Shown here in pieces: positions 53,501-63,700 of a stretch of DNA of 64,000 bases. Source of the stretch: Bryopsis sp. KO-2023 (lineage: Eukaryota > Chlorophyta > Ulvophyceae > Bryopsidales > Bryopsidaceae); assembly GCA_030272585.1 (NCBI GenBank), contig BSYQ01000004.1, positions 7,130,001-7,194,000 on the forward strand, written 5' to 3'. The translations under genes were made by a program, and so were the position numbers. How positions within the stretch are numbered: the stretch's first letter is position 1; every line of letters begins with the position of its first letter. Below the pieces are notes generated by a model that was given only the letters and a program-made list of their open reading frames with translations, did not search any database and was not told where the DNA came from.

Positions 53501-56301
53501 TCTCCTCCCGGCACTCTGTTTTCCCCTCCCGGCACTCTGTTTTCCCCTCCCGGCACTCTGATTCTCCCCCCGGCACTCTGACTTTCGGTGTTAACTTTTG
53601 GTTGTATTAAACTATATATAGGTATGGTGATCATATATTCCAAGGGGATGAAGTCACGAGGGAAATTTCATACACTACGCATCGATTAGCCATGAAACGA
53701 GCTGGGCAGGCGGTTGGGTTCGTCACGGCTCACCCAACGCATTGCTGCCGTATCGCGGGTGCCAATGAGCTCAGGCTCAAAGGGTACTGAATTCTTTTCT
53801 TTTATTTTATTTACCACCAGCAAAAATGCATTCTCAGTGGCGAAAATGGATACCAACGCTTTTATTTTTTCCTGTACTTCATTCATTTCGTCATTTAATG
53901 CTTTCTTATGTTTTCAATGTACTCCCTTGGTTAATAATATGTTTCATTCCATTATTTATTTGTTTTTTTAATTCAATGTATATCTATATTTATTTTTTTT
54001 ATTTTTTTTTTCAGTATTGATTTACAAACCATAAAGACGCTCCTCCTTCATTCGCGGGACGACACGGAACTGTCATACGCTCGCTTGCCGCCCCCCGAGG
54101 CTTTATTGAAGCTCAGCGGCTTTGACGATCGTGAGCACCACAACCTCCACAGGATGGATGTCAAAGCTTCCTTTTTTTTCCCTCAAATGGTGGCCTCTGT
54201 GTTTCCTGAAATTGATGCCCAATATGCCACAAAGCAACGGGTGAGTCCTCAATTAAAAAAGAAAAGGAAAAAGAAAAATAAGACCAAGAACAAGGGGAGA
54301 AGGAAAGAAAAACTGTTGAATGTACTTCTTATGTTGTAGAGAAATATGACATACACCGTGAATTACCGAGATACGAGCGGGGCTAACTACCTCGAATGCA
54401 AGCAGTGGCTCCGCGACATTTTCTTCGCCGCCATCCCAGAGATACATGAAAGGTCCGCAAAAAAGGTTCGCGGCGTTTCCAGGCTGCCAATTATACTCAG
54501 ATCAGCAAAATTACACTTCAGTGGTTTTTTTCAGCCGCATCAGAATCATCCAGAAGCACCACAGGAGTTGCATCTGGAAAAACAAAATGATGAACATATT
54601 TTTGCACCGATAAACAGGTACCCAACTCACCCGATTTTCAACATGCCACAGCTGAGGGTGTTTTGGCAAGATTTCTTGAAGTGGAAATCCTTTCAGCTTT
54701 CCTACCTTGAATCGATGCATCTTCTAGCCGCAGCGGAGAGCGCCCAAGCAGAGGAGCACATTGCAGGCCATAAACATGCTGCTTATGTCTTTGCTTTGTC
54801 TCAAATGGGGACAGTTTCAGCTGGTTCCACTCCACCAACCCACAATCCGATTCCTACCTCTGCACCCCCCGCTGCATCTACCCCCACTCCAATCCCTGGC
54901 ACCCCAATCCCCGGCGCTGCACCAGCCCACACTGTATTCCCCGCGGCCGCACCTGCCGCCAATCAGTTCCTTGCCGCTGCATCTACCCCCACTCCAATCC
55001 CTGGCACCCCAATCCCCGGCGCTGCACCAGCCCACACTGTATTCCCCGCGGCCGCACCTGCCGCCAATCAGTTCCTTGCCGCTGCATCTACCCCCACTCC
55101 AATCCCTGGCACCCCAATCCCCGGCGCTGCACCAGCCCACACTGTATTCCCCGCCGCCGCACCTGCCGCCAATCAGTTCCTTGCCGCTGCATCTACCCAC
55201 ACTCCAATCCCTGGCACCCCAATCCCTGGCACCCCAATCCCTGGCACCCCAATCCCTGGCACCCCAATCCCCGGCGCTGGGCCTGCCCACCATGCGTTCC
55301 TTGCTGCTGCACCAACCCACAATCCGTTCCCCGGCACCCATCCGTTCCCATCTGCACCTGCCCACACTCCAATTCCTGCCTCTGCTCACACTTCGACCCC
55401 AGCGGCTACAACTGCCCGCACTCCAATCCCCGGCGCTCCACCTGTCCACACTCTGTTCCCCACAGCCCCACCTGGCCACACTCCAATCCTTGCTCCTTTT
55501 CCAGCCTCCCTCGCTCCAGCTCCCCACATTCCATCCCCCTTTGCTTCATTTCCCCGTATTGCAGCCTCCATTCCAGCCCCTGCTCCTCCACCACCCCACC
55601 GTCAGGTCCAAAGAACCCACGGTGGTTGCCTACTGCCCGTCGTCCTCCTCCGGAAGGAAGATTTTAGGCCACTGAAAGGTGAGGCCCAAAAAATTTACAG
55701 CAAGTACAAAATCACTTAGAAAACTGATTGAAAACACTTTGAAAGATTTCACAAGCTTCTCGGAAAAGCTTTCGTATGAATCAGGATGGATGAGTTTCAG
55801 CGACACCAAAGTAAACCAAACGGAGGCAGGATTCGAACCTACCGCTGCCAAAATCAAGACAACGTGGGACACCAACTGCTCCATCCGTTCGCATCACAAT
55901 TAGTCAATCCAACAGATGTTTTTCCAGTCCTTGTCGAAAAAAAATTATACTCAGGTTACCATGCGTCTTGATACTTACATTGGGATGGATGCATGGCGGG
56001 GGCTTCAGCAATGGATGCGGAAGGTTTGTGGACAGAATGGACGGAGGGCATCGATGTTGCCGGTCACAAGACGTCAGCCTTGCGGGACTTGGAGCGGCTT
56101 GAAAATCCTGCTTTGTGGAGACAACCAAATGACACTGGGTTGAAATTGATTCTTTGCAAAAGGAGAAAATTCTGGAAAATGATGGAAATCCGCGTCCGGG
56201 AGGTGGGAGTCACGACGATGTTGAGAGAGTTCGAAAATATGCGCAAGGCATTGAAGCCCCCGACTATGGCTAACTTGTATAGGAACATCACACGCACGTG
56301 A
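48401..56301 (+). CDS. Tyrosine recombinase with Ndc10-like and GCR1_C domains (Crypton), copy 1
   Basis: Exons: 48401-48491 (donor uncertain), 49357-49477, 49566-49665, 49934-50063, 50160-50464, 50851-51014, 51920-52181, 52287-52508, 53622-53783, 54015-54240, 54340-55678, 56009-56301; roughly 1,130 aa. Phases agree except exons 7-8, which differ by one base in my reading; an earlier donor near 52118 would agree. Catalytic set: R in STLGRGDDMRML (exon 7), K in AKGKSNVNG (exon 8), HxxR in HCCRIAGANEL (exon 9), H and nucleophile Y in LLHSRDDTELSYARL (exon 10). LPPPEALLKLSGF and FFFPQMVASVFPEID resemble the Ndc10 domain II tail. Exon 11 adds a Pro/Ala linker with three 35-residue repeats. Exon 12 is GCR1_C-like (GLWTEWTEG, LENPALWRQ, KRRKFWKMMEIRV), a DNA-binding domain. 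It would cut and join DNA at short cores through a circle. Confidence 0.8.
48492..49356 (+). repeat. Imperfect repeats in intron 1 of the recombinase gene
   Basis: Four loose copies of a block with GCAGCATTTTTTCC, TCAATTTGACA and TTCCACAGGGGCAGG, near 48556, 48705, 48912 and 49153, separated by A- and C-runs. Same at 57866-58730 in copy 2. Confidence 0.6.
49298..49338 (-). other. tRNA-top-half-like 41-mer, antisense in intron 1
   Basis: On the minus strand AGAGCGU pairs with GCGUUCU at all seven positions (two G-U). Between them lie a 10-base connector UAUUGGCUGG and a T-arm with stem CCACG/CGUGG and loop UUCGAUU. No D-arm or anticodon arm. It ends 18 bases before exon 2. Copy at 58672-58712. 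Confidence 0.55.
50738..50779 (-). other. tRNA-top-half-like 42-mer, antisense in intron 5
   Basis: On the minus strand GAGGC pairs with GCCUC (five of seven acceptor pairs), with connector GUGGUGAAGAG and T-arm CUUGG/CCUAG (four of five pairs) around UUCGACU. It lies 71 bases before exon 6. Copy at 60111-60152. Confidence 0.45.
51015..51919 (+). repeat. 171-bp AT-rich tandem repeat in intron 6
   Basis: TTACAG marks repeat starts at 51240, 51411 and 51582, so the period is 171 bases. The tail decays into shorter units with AAATCACTCAGAAGTATAAA and ATGAAAACA. Strongly A-rich on the sense strand. The same array sits in copy 2 (60388-61292). Confidence 0.85.
52509..53589 (+). repeat. C-rich ~20-bp minisatellite filling intron 8, copy 1
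   Basis: About 50 units of the type CCGGCACTCTGATTTCCCCC, with CTTTGTTTT, CTCTGTTTT and CTCCGTTTT variants. A ~320-base higher-order repeat is marked by CGGCAATCTGATTCC (near 53009 and 53330). It starts right after the exon 8 donor and ends about 35 bases before exon 9, so it separates the exons for the catalytic K and HxxR. The long minus-strand frames across it are by-products of the repeat. Confidence 0.9.
54871..55280 (+). repeat. 105-bp coding repeats and 15-bp repeats in the Pro/Ala linker
   Basis: Three 105-base units (start 54871, 54976, 55081; each 35 residues, with TPTPIPGTPIPGAAPAHT) and then about five 15-base units coding G-T-P-I-P. All keep the frame of exon 11, which supports coding. 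Confidence 0.88.
55819..55889 (-). other. tRNA-like 71-mer, antisense in the last intron
   Basis: On the minus strand AACGGAU/CUCCGUU (six of seven pairs), then TGGAGCAGTTGG, close to a Pol III A box, and T-arm GUAGG/CCUGC around UUCGAAU. The 40 bases between fit a full tRNA, but the anticodon stem is mostly wobble pairs. Likely a tRNA relic, 119 bases before exon 12. Confidence 0.5.
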
Positions 56302-57173
56302 CTGGGTGTGTGTGACCAAAACAGTTTGTAGTTTCTTTTTTCGTTCTGCAAATCAACCGAACTTGCCTTGACAATCGTCCAAACAGATGCTCCAAGCTGT
56401 GGACATTACAACCACCGCAGCCAAGTCTCCTGGTGTTGATCCTCCCAGCGTCTCCTATTTTTTTCAGTTTTTTTTCTTTTGCGAAGCTCCATCTTCCATT
56501 GATGAACACAAGCCAGTGGCGGATGCTGCAAATGATTCCCACTAAATTCACCAAATGCGGCATATCGTGCGATTCCAGCTGTCAAGCCATTTACACCTGC
56601 ATCAACATACGTCCAAAACTGTAACACTGCTTTCTTTTTTCGTCCCCTTCAGTGTTGGTTTTCATTACACCCAGGGTTCCTTCGGAGTTGGATCAAGAAT
56701 GGAAAGAGAAGAATGTGGAGGATCCCCACAATGTACATGTTTCATTATACAGTGGGTTCCCACACAACAAACAGTTATACTTTTGGAAAAAAAAAAGAGT
56801 TTCATTATTATCAGTTTCATTATTTCCCCCCTCATTATACCCAGGAAAGCAAAACAAGAAACAAAAAAAAGCAAAGCAAAGCAAAGCAAAACAAAACAAA
56901 ACAAGCAAGTACCCAGGAGATGGGATTAAGCAAGCAAGCAAGCAAACAGGCAAACAAACAGGCTACAGGAACAACACCCAGGGAATGGGCTTCACCTGGG
57001 TTTACATGACAAGGTTTGTTTCCGACGCCTTCCTCGCTCGCTCCATGTCCTTCATCCTCCCCCGCTTCCCCAGCCCCCTCCCTCTTTTCTGAAAAACCTC
57101 GTCGAGGTCTTTTCCCTCCGTCGGACCCGCCTCGCGCACAAAAAGCGACCCGGCGCCCTCGCCCCAACTCGAC
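56302..57173 (+). other. Downstream region of the recombinase gene
   Basis: About 870 bases after the GCR1_C exon: T-runs, A/C-rich CAAAG and CAAGCAAA microsatellites (about 56870-56970), then rising GC content. No convincing gene. Confidence 0.5.
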
Positions 57174-57539
57174 ATGGACGCCGGACGAGGACCAGGAAGG
57201 GGGCGCGGGCGAGGAAGAGGCGGAGGAAGGGGCGGAGGAAGCGCGAGAGGGCGAGGGGCAGCGGCACGTGGACGAGGGAGGGGAGCGAGGGGACGATCCC
57301 AGGGCGCGGCGGCGGCACCGCTAGCTGCGGCACCAGCGAGCAGCAGCGCTGGGGCTGGGGTCGACGGGGGAGCGGCTGTGGAGGCGAGCGCGAGAGCAGG
57401 TGAAACGGGGCAACAGAAGGGTGAGGGGTCGTCTCCGGGTGCGACTCATCACGCGATCGCGGAAACGCCCACGTGGCCGTCGTCCACGTGGGCGTTTCCC
57501 CGAGGGATCCCCGCGATTTTCGCTTGCCCCATATCCTAA
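57174..57539 (+). CDS. Arg/Gly-rich frame at the right end of the transposon unit
   Basis: 121-aa frame starting MDAGRGPGRGRGRGRGGGRG, then Ala/Ser-rich. It runs through the 57461-57499 hairpin and its stop (57537-57539) lies in the unit junction itself. RGG-rich proteins often bind RNA or DNA, but in such GC-rich repeats both strands stay open by chance. I rate it as possible only. Confidence 0.25.
   Translation: MDAGRGPGRGRGRGRGGGRGGGSARGRGAAARGRGRGARGRSQGAAAAPLAAAPASSSAGAGVDGGAAVEASARAGETGQQKGEGSSPGATHHAIAETPTWPSSTWAFPRGIPAIFACPIS
57461..57499. promoter_or_regulatory. Perfect 16-bp hairpin with CACGTG, next to the transposon junction
   Basis: Arms GGAAACGCCCACGTGG (57461-57476) and CCACGTGGGCGTTTCC (57484-57499) with a 7-base loop, about 35 bases left of the junction. 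The arms share GGAAACG with the repeat cluster on the other side of the junction. Confidence 0.75.
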
Positions 57540-57554
57540 GTATAATTGGGGGCA
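57525..57554. other. Att-like junction between transposon copies
   Basis: TGCCCC (57525-57530) and GGGGGCA (57548-57554) are inverted arms around a 17-base AT-rich core holding CCTAAG. At the outer left edge (48161) the right half is the same, but the left arm is host DNA (CACCCCGCGAA). Confidence 0.5.
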
Positions 57555-57774
57555 TGGAAACGCCGTGGAAACGCCGTGGAAACCTTGTGGAAACGATCAG
57601 ATTTAGGATTTGTTCGAGAGTGTGACAGTGGTACACCTCGTGGAAACGACTGGATTTGGGTTTTGGTCGAGAGTGTGACAGTAGTACGACGTTTACTAAC
57701 GGGCTAGGACGAGGTTCGTCGAGCCCACCAGCACACAGCGCCGTCACAGAGTCGTGCAAGGAAAGGAGCGTAGA

Positions 57775-60700
57775 ATGGACCTTTTGGAATACGTCGATAG
57801 TCTGTCAGAAGACGAAAGTCTGTCAGAGGGGGAGACAGGGGGGGAAGGCGTTCGAGAGGAGAATGGTCTCTTTCATTCTCATGTTTCATATGATTCCCAT
57901 AAAACAGAAAACTGTCCACCTTCTGATTGCAGCATTTTTTCCTCTCAATTTGACAGAAATTCCACAGGGGCAGGAAAAAAAAAAGTCATGTTCTCATTAA
58001 AACTGAGCAAAAAAAATCCTACATTCAGCATTTTTTTTTGCTGTCATCCCCAAAAAATTGCCACCTTACCCCCCTGATTTCAGCATTTTTTTCCATCTCA
58101 ATTTGACAGGAATTCCACAGGCAGATCTTTTTTTTCATGCCTGAAGCACAAAAACAGATTCATTGTCTTGTTTTCTCATTTTGGGGGAGATATTTTATGG
58201 GGGCAGAAAAATGCTCAGTTCAGCACTTTTTTCCCTCCATTGGGGCCTTCTGTCCCCCAAGAAACTGCCCACCTTACCTCTTCATTGCAGCATTCCCCCC
58301 CCCCCTCAATTTGAGATTCCACACGGCAGAAAAATAACATTCTCGTGACTGAAGCAAAAAATGAATCACTGTCTCGTTTTCTGATATTGGGGGAGATCTT
58401 TCACAGGAGCAGAAAAAAGGGAAAAAAAAATCATGTCCTTATAAAAAAAGTTGAGCAAAAAAAATGCTACATTTAGCATTTTTTTTTGCTGCCATCCCCA
58501 AAAAACTGCCCACCTTACCTCCTGATTTCAGCATTTCCCCCCCCTCAATTTGACACAAATTCCACAGGGGCAGGAAAAAAAACATGGACCCACAAGAACA
58601 AAATAACAAACTGACCACATGAAGGCAAAACCATCTTCATGAGGATAATAATTATTAAATTTCAATTCAGTAGAACGCCCACGAATCGAACGTGGCCAGC
58701 CAATAACGCTCTTTTCTTACTTGTTTTCAGAATCGATCGCCGGCACCTTCAGAATTTTGCAAAGCAAGGCTGCAAAATGTGATGTACCAGTTGTGGCCGC
58801 GTTGGTGGGGATCAATAATATGGACTTCAGCATTGTGGATCAGCCTGGGATGTAAGACTGATTTATATCTACTCATGCCCTTTTTTTTTTTTTTCTGCTT
58901 GTATTTATTCTTTCGAAATAAAAAAATGCATGCATGCAGGATTTCGCTGAAGCAAGGAAGGGACCAAATTTGTCAAGACATATCACAAATGAATTTTAAT
59001 ACCGGGCTGAACTATTTTCGCAGGCAAACACTATATATGGTGAGTATCTTTAATAAGTGGAATTAGTTAAATTTTTAGGAAATTTTTTTCTTAGTTTCTT
59101 TGGGAAAAAGTTGTTCGCATTTACAAGGGCATAAAAAAACACACACAAATAAACAGAAATTCCGTATATAGGTTGTCAAAAAAAATAACGCAAGATTATA
59201 AAAGAAATACATATTTAACTGATTAAATTACAGAAAATTAAATAATAAACAGAAAAAAATAAAGCGGAAAGAAAGATAATATTAATTTATTTTTATTTTC
59301 ACCTTAGGATTGGATGAAGGAAAACGGGCACTCGCTCGAGGGGAACCTTATCGTCCGACCGGGGTGGGTGATTGATTTCGTCGAGTCCCTAGACCAAAAA
59401 AAAAGGCAGGAGGTTAGGAAGGCAAACGCAGATGCACGTAAGGATTTCATTTTTTTTTTTTTTTCTCGTTAAAATTTCAGCCAAAAAAAAATCTCCTTCG
59501 ATTATATTAATTCTTTTTCTTTTCTTTTTTTAGAGAAAAATGTTCCCACCGGTGCGGTTATCGAGAGTTGCTTGGGGAGGCTTGTAGATGAGGTCACCCT
59601 CCAACAAATTTTTCAGCAAAAAAAAAAAATATCAAAATTAAACATGAAAATAAACTGTGAGATCACGAAAGCCGACATACCCACCCTTGATTACCTCATC
59701 GATGCGGGCGCGTTCGATCGATCCGGGCACATCGCAGTGGAAGCTCTCCTTGGCGACCTCGCGGTGGATGCCGGTGACCCCCTCCACCCGGCACAAGGCA
59801 CCGACATCAGCTTGCATGCCACCGAGGATGGTCATGAGGTATTTAAAAAAAAAAAAAAAAAAAAAAAAAATCTGAGTATGATTAGGGGCAAAACGAGTAA
59901 CACTATTCTCACAGAGATGAATTTGTTTAAATGGAGAATCCACAGAAATTTTGAGTTTTTCTTTTGGAAAATACCCCCCCCCCCCCCCACGACAACAGAA
60001 AATCCACAAAAATTCTAGGTTTTTCTTTTGGAAAAAAAAACCCCCACCGATTACTTCTTAATGGCAACAGAAAATCCACAGAAATTCTGTATATGCAAAT
60101 GCGTCTTCTTGAGGCTGCTAGGAGTCGAACCAAGCTCTTCACCACATGCCTCTTGCAATTTTTCTGTGAGAAAAAGAAACTAAGAATTGTTTTAATATGG
60201 ATTTTCCTTTACCTATATTGCAGATTGGGAAGAAGGATTTTGACGCCTATATTGCCGCCCTTGGACACTTGCAAAGCTCGCAACAAATGCTCTTGGGCTT
60301 GGACCTTGGCACGAAGTTGATGGACGACGTGGGTTTTAAAAAATGGTGCACCCAATGGAGGATGGACGTCGCCCGTCGGATGATGCAGTATGTCTCATGC
60401 AATGTGTGCAACCTGCCTACACAAAAAAAAAGGCTGAGGTCTTGCGAACAACAAACTGGATTCATGATTGGTTTGCCTTCCAACACATTAAAAGACAAAA
60501 AACCCCCATAAAAATCTTCTTAAAAATTTATGGAAACATTAAATCACTCAGAATTATGGAAAAACACCTAAAAATTTAGAGAAAAAAAAATGTAAAAGCA
60601 TTAAACTCAGAATTACAGAAAAACACATGAAAATATAGAGAAAACAACATAAAAAGATCATATTACTCAGAAATACAAAAAAACACATGAAAATATGGAG

Positions 60701-63700
60701 AAAACATCAAATCACTCAGAAGTATATATGAAAACACCTAAGAATTTAGAGAAAAAAATATAAAAGCATTAAATCACTCAGAATTACAGAAAAACACATG
60801 AAAATATAGAGAAAACAACATAAAAAGGTCATATTACTCAGAAATACAAAAAAACACATGAAAATATGGAGAAAACATCAAATCACTCAGAAGTATATAT
60901 GAAAACACCTAAAAATTTAGAGAAAAAAATATAAAAGCATTAAATCACTCAGAATTACAGAAAAACACATGAAAATATAGAGAAAACAACATAAAAAGGT
61001 CATATTACTCAGAAATACAAAAAAACACATGAAAATATGGAGAAAACATCAAATCACTCAGAAGTATAAATGAAAACACATGAAAACATCATAACATATC
61101 ATAAAAACATTAAATCACTCAGAAGTATAAATGAAAACACATGAAAACATCATTACATATCATAAAAACATTAAATCACTCAGAAGTATAAATGAAAACG
61201 AATACAAAGAAAAATTATTAGAACATTAAATCACCCATAATATTTATAAAGCCCAAAAAATATATATATAACAAAGATTGAATTTTTTGCAGAAAGTTTT
61301 TGGATCGTCAAGCAAGGGGATTGGGAGAGGGATATTCTTTACAACAAAAATTCGACATTTCTGATTTTTTCATGAAAGCATCTACCGGGGCGGCACTCCA
61401 GATGCGTACGTTGTTCTTGATGTGTGCCTCAACGCTCGGGAGGGGCGATGATATGAGGATGCTCATGTATTGTGATATATCTTGCCGAACGTACACGCAC
61501 GAGCACGGATTTTTTCCTTCTCCTCTCACGGTCCTCTATTTAACGAAACATCAAGTACGGAAAAGTTGCAATTAACATCAATTAAGAAAAGGGAAAAACT
61601 GACCAGATTTTTCACTTTTTTATTCACACAAACAATGTATCGAAAAGTTAATTGAGCAGAAAAAACTATTACACAAATCTCACCGAAACTTTAAGATCTC
61701 TTGAATTGAATGTTTTCGCAAAGGGAAAGAGCAATGTCAACGGCCAAGTGGATCATTTAGCGCTAATACCGTCCAAAGGGGTCCATACCTGCGCCGCGAC
61801 GGCATTGGCACTTCTGTTTGTATACCGTGAACACATCCAAAAGAAACCAGCCCCAAATGTGTTGGGGTCAAACGACAAATGGTAAGATTTCCCCCCCGGC
61901 ACTTTGTTTTCCCCCCCGGCACTCTGTTTTTCCCTCCGGCACTCTGATTCCCCTCCCGGCACTCTGTTTTCTCCCCCGGCACTCTGATTTCCCCTCCGGC
62001 ACTCTGATTTCCCCCCCGGCACTCTGATTTTCCCTCCCGGCACTCTGATTTCCCCCCGGCACTCTGATTTCCCCTCCCGGCACTCTGATTTCCCCCCCGG
62101 CACTCTGATTTTCCCTCCCGGCACTCTGATTTCCCCTCCCGGCACTCTGATTTCCCCCCCCGGCACTCTGATTTCCCCCTCGGCACTCTGATTTTCCCTC
62201 CGGCACTTTGTTTTCCCTCCCGGCACTCTGATTTCCCCCCCGGCACTTTGTTTTCCCTCCCGGCACTCTGATTTCCCCCCCGGCACTCTGATTTTCCCTC
62301 CGGCACTTTGTTTTCCCTCCCGGCACTCTGATTTCCCCCCCGGCACTCTGTTTTTCCCTCCGGCACTCCGTTTTTCCCTCCGGCAATCTGATTCCCCTCC
62401 CGGCACTCTGATTTTCCCTCCGGCACTTTGTTTTCCCTCCCGGCACTCTGTTTTCTCCCCCGGCACTCTGATTTCCCCTCCGGCACTCTGATTTCCCCCC
62501 CGGCACTCTGATTTTCCCTCCGGCACTTTGTTTTCCCTCCCGGCACTCTGATTTCCCCCCCGGCACTTTGTTTTCCCTCCCGGCACTCTGATTTCCCCCC
62601 CGGCACTCTGATTTTCCCTCCGGCACTTTGTTTTCCCTCCCGGCACTCTGATTTCCCCCCCGGCACTCTGTTTTTCCCTCCGGCACTCCGTTTTTCCCTC
62701 CGGCAATCTGATTCCCCTCCCGGCACTCTGATTTTCCCTCCGGCACTTTGTTTTCCCTCCCGGCACTCTGATTTCCCCCCCGGCACTTTGTTTTTCCCTC
62801 CGGCACTCTGATTCCCCTCCCGGCACTCTGTTTTCTCCCCCGGCACTCTGATTTCCCCTCCGGCACTCTGATTCTCCTCCCGGCACTCTGTTTTCCCCTC
62901 CCGGCACTCTGTTTTCCCCTCCCGGCACTCTGATTCTCCCCCCGGCACTCTGACTTTCGGTGTTAACTTTTGGTTGTATTAAACTATATATAGGTATGGT
63001 GATCATATATTCCAAGGGGATGAAGTCACGAGGGAAATTTCATACACTACGCATCGATTAGCCATGAAACGAGCTGGGCAGGCGGTTGGGTTCGTCACGG
63101 CTCACCCAACGCATTGCTGCCGTATCGCGGGTGCCAATGAGCTCAGGCTCAAAGGGTACTGAATTCTTTTCTTTTATTTTATTTACCACCAGCAAAAATG
63201 CATTCTCAGTGGCGAAAATGGATACCAACGCTTTTATTTTTTCCTGTACTTCATTCATTTCGTCATTTAATGCTTTCTTATGTTTTCAATGTACTCCCTT
63301 GGTTAATAATATGTTTCATTCCATTATTTATTTGTTTTTTTAATTCAATGTATATCTATATTTATTTTTTTTATTTTTTTTTTCAGTATTGATTTACAAA
63401 CCATAAAGACGCTCCTCCTTCATTCGCGGGACGACACGGAACTGTCATACGCTCGCTTGCCGCCCCCCGAGGCTTTATTGAAGCTCAGCGGCTTTGACGA
63501 TCGTGAGCACCACAACCTCCACAGGATGGATGTCAAAGCTTCCTTTTTTTTCCCTCAAATGGTGGCCTCTGTGTTTCCTGAAATTGATGCCCAATATGCC
63601 ACAAAGCAACGGGTGAGTCCTCAATTAAAAAAGAAAAGGAAAAAGAAAAATAAGACCAAGAACAAGGGGAGAAGGAAAGAAAAACTGTTGAATGTACTTC

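Larger units (their letters stand above)
48161..57534 (+). mobile_element. Crypton-like tyrosine-recombinase DNA transposon, copy 1
   Basis: 9,374-base unit beginning CCTAAGTATAATTGGGGG and repeated head-to-tail from 57535. It contains one ~12-exon recombinase gene (48401-56301) and a GC-rich Arg/Gly frame near its right end. There are no terminal inverted repeats or LTRs, as expected for Cryptons, which recombine through short direct core sequences. It is long for a Crypton because several introns hold tandem repeats. Alternative: a locally duplicated host gene of the same family. Complete catalytic residues and the att-like junction favour a transposon. Confidence 0.7.

Noticed and set aside
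52364-53643. Three overlapping minus-strand frames of 376-398 aa rich in VPGGKSECREG repeats (also 61737-63015).
   Set aside because: They are translations of the C-rich intronic minisatellite; all three minus frames stay open because of the repeat, and flanking exons on the plus strand explain the locus.
54761-55675. 304-aa plus-strand frame, and a 236-aa minus frame, over the Pro/Ala linker.
   Set aside because: Alternate frames of an in-frame coding repeat; the exon 11 frame joins correctly to the exons on both sides.
55819-55889. A functional tRNA gene with anticodon UGA.
   Set aside because: Acceptor and T-arm are good, but the anticodon stem has mostly wobble pairs and position 37 is not a purine; kept only as a tRNA-like relic.
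57052-57759. 235-aa minus-strand frame across the transposon junction.
   Set aside because: It spans two unrelated pieces joined at the unit edge and lies opposite a GC-rich repeat; no domain and no start context.
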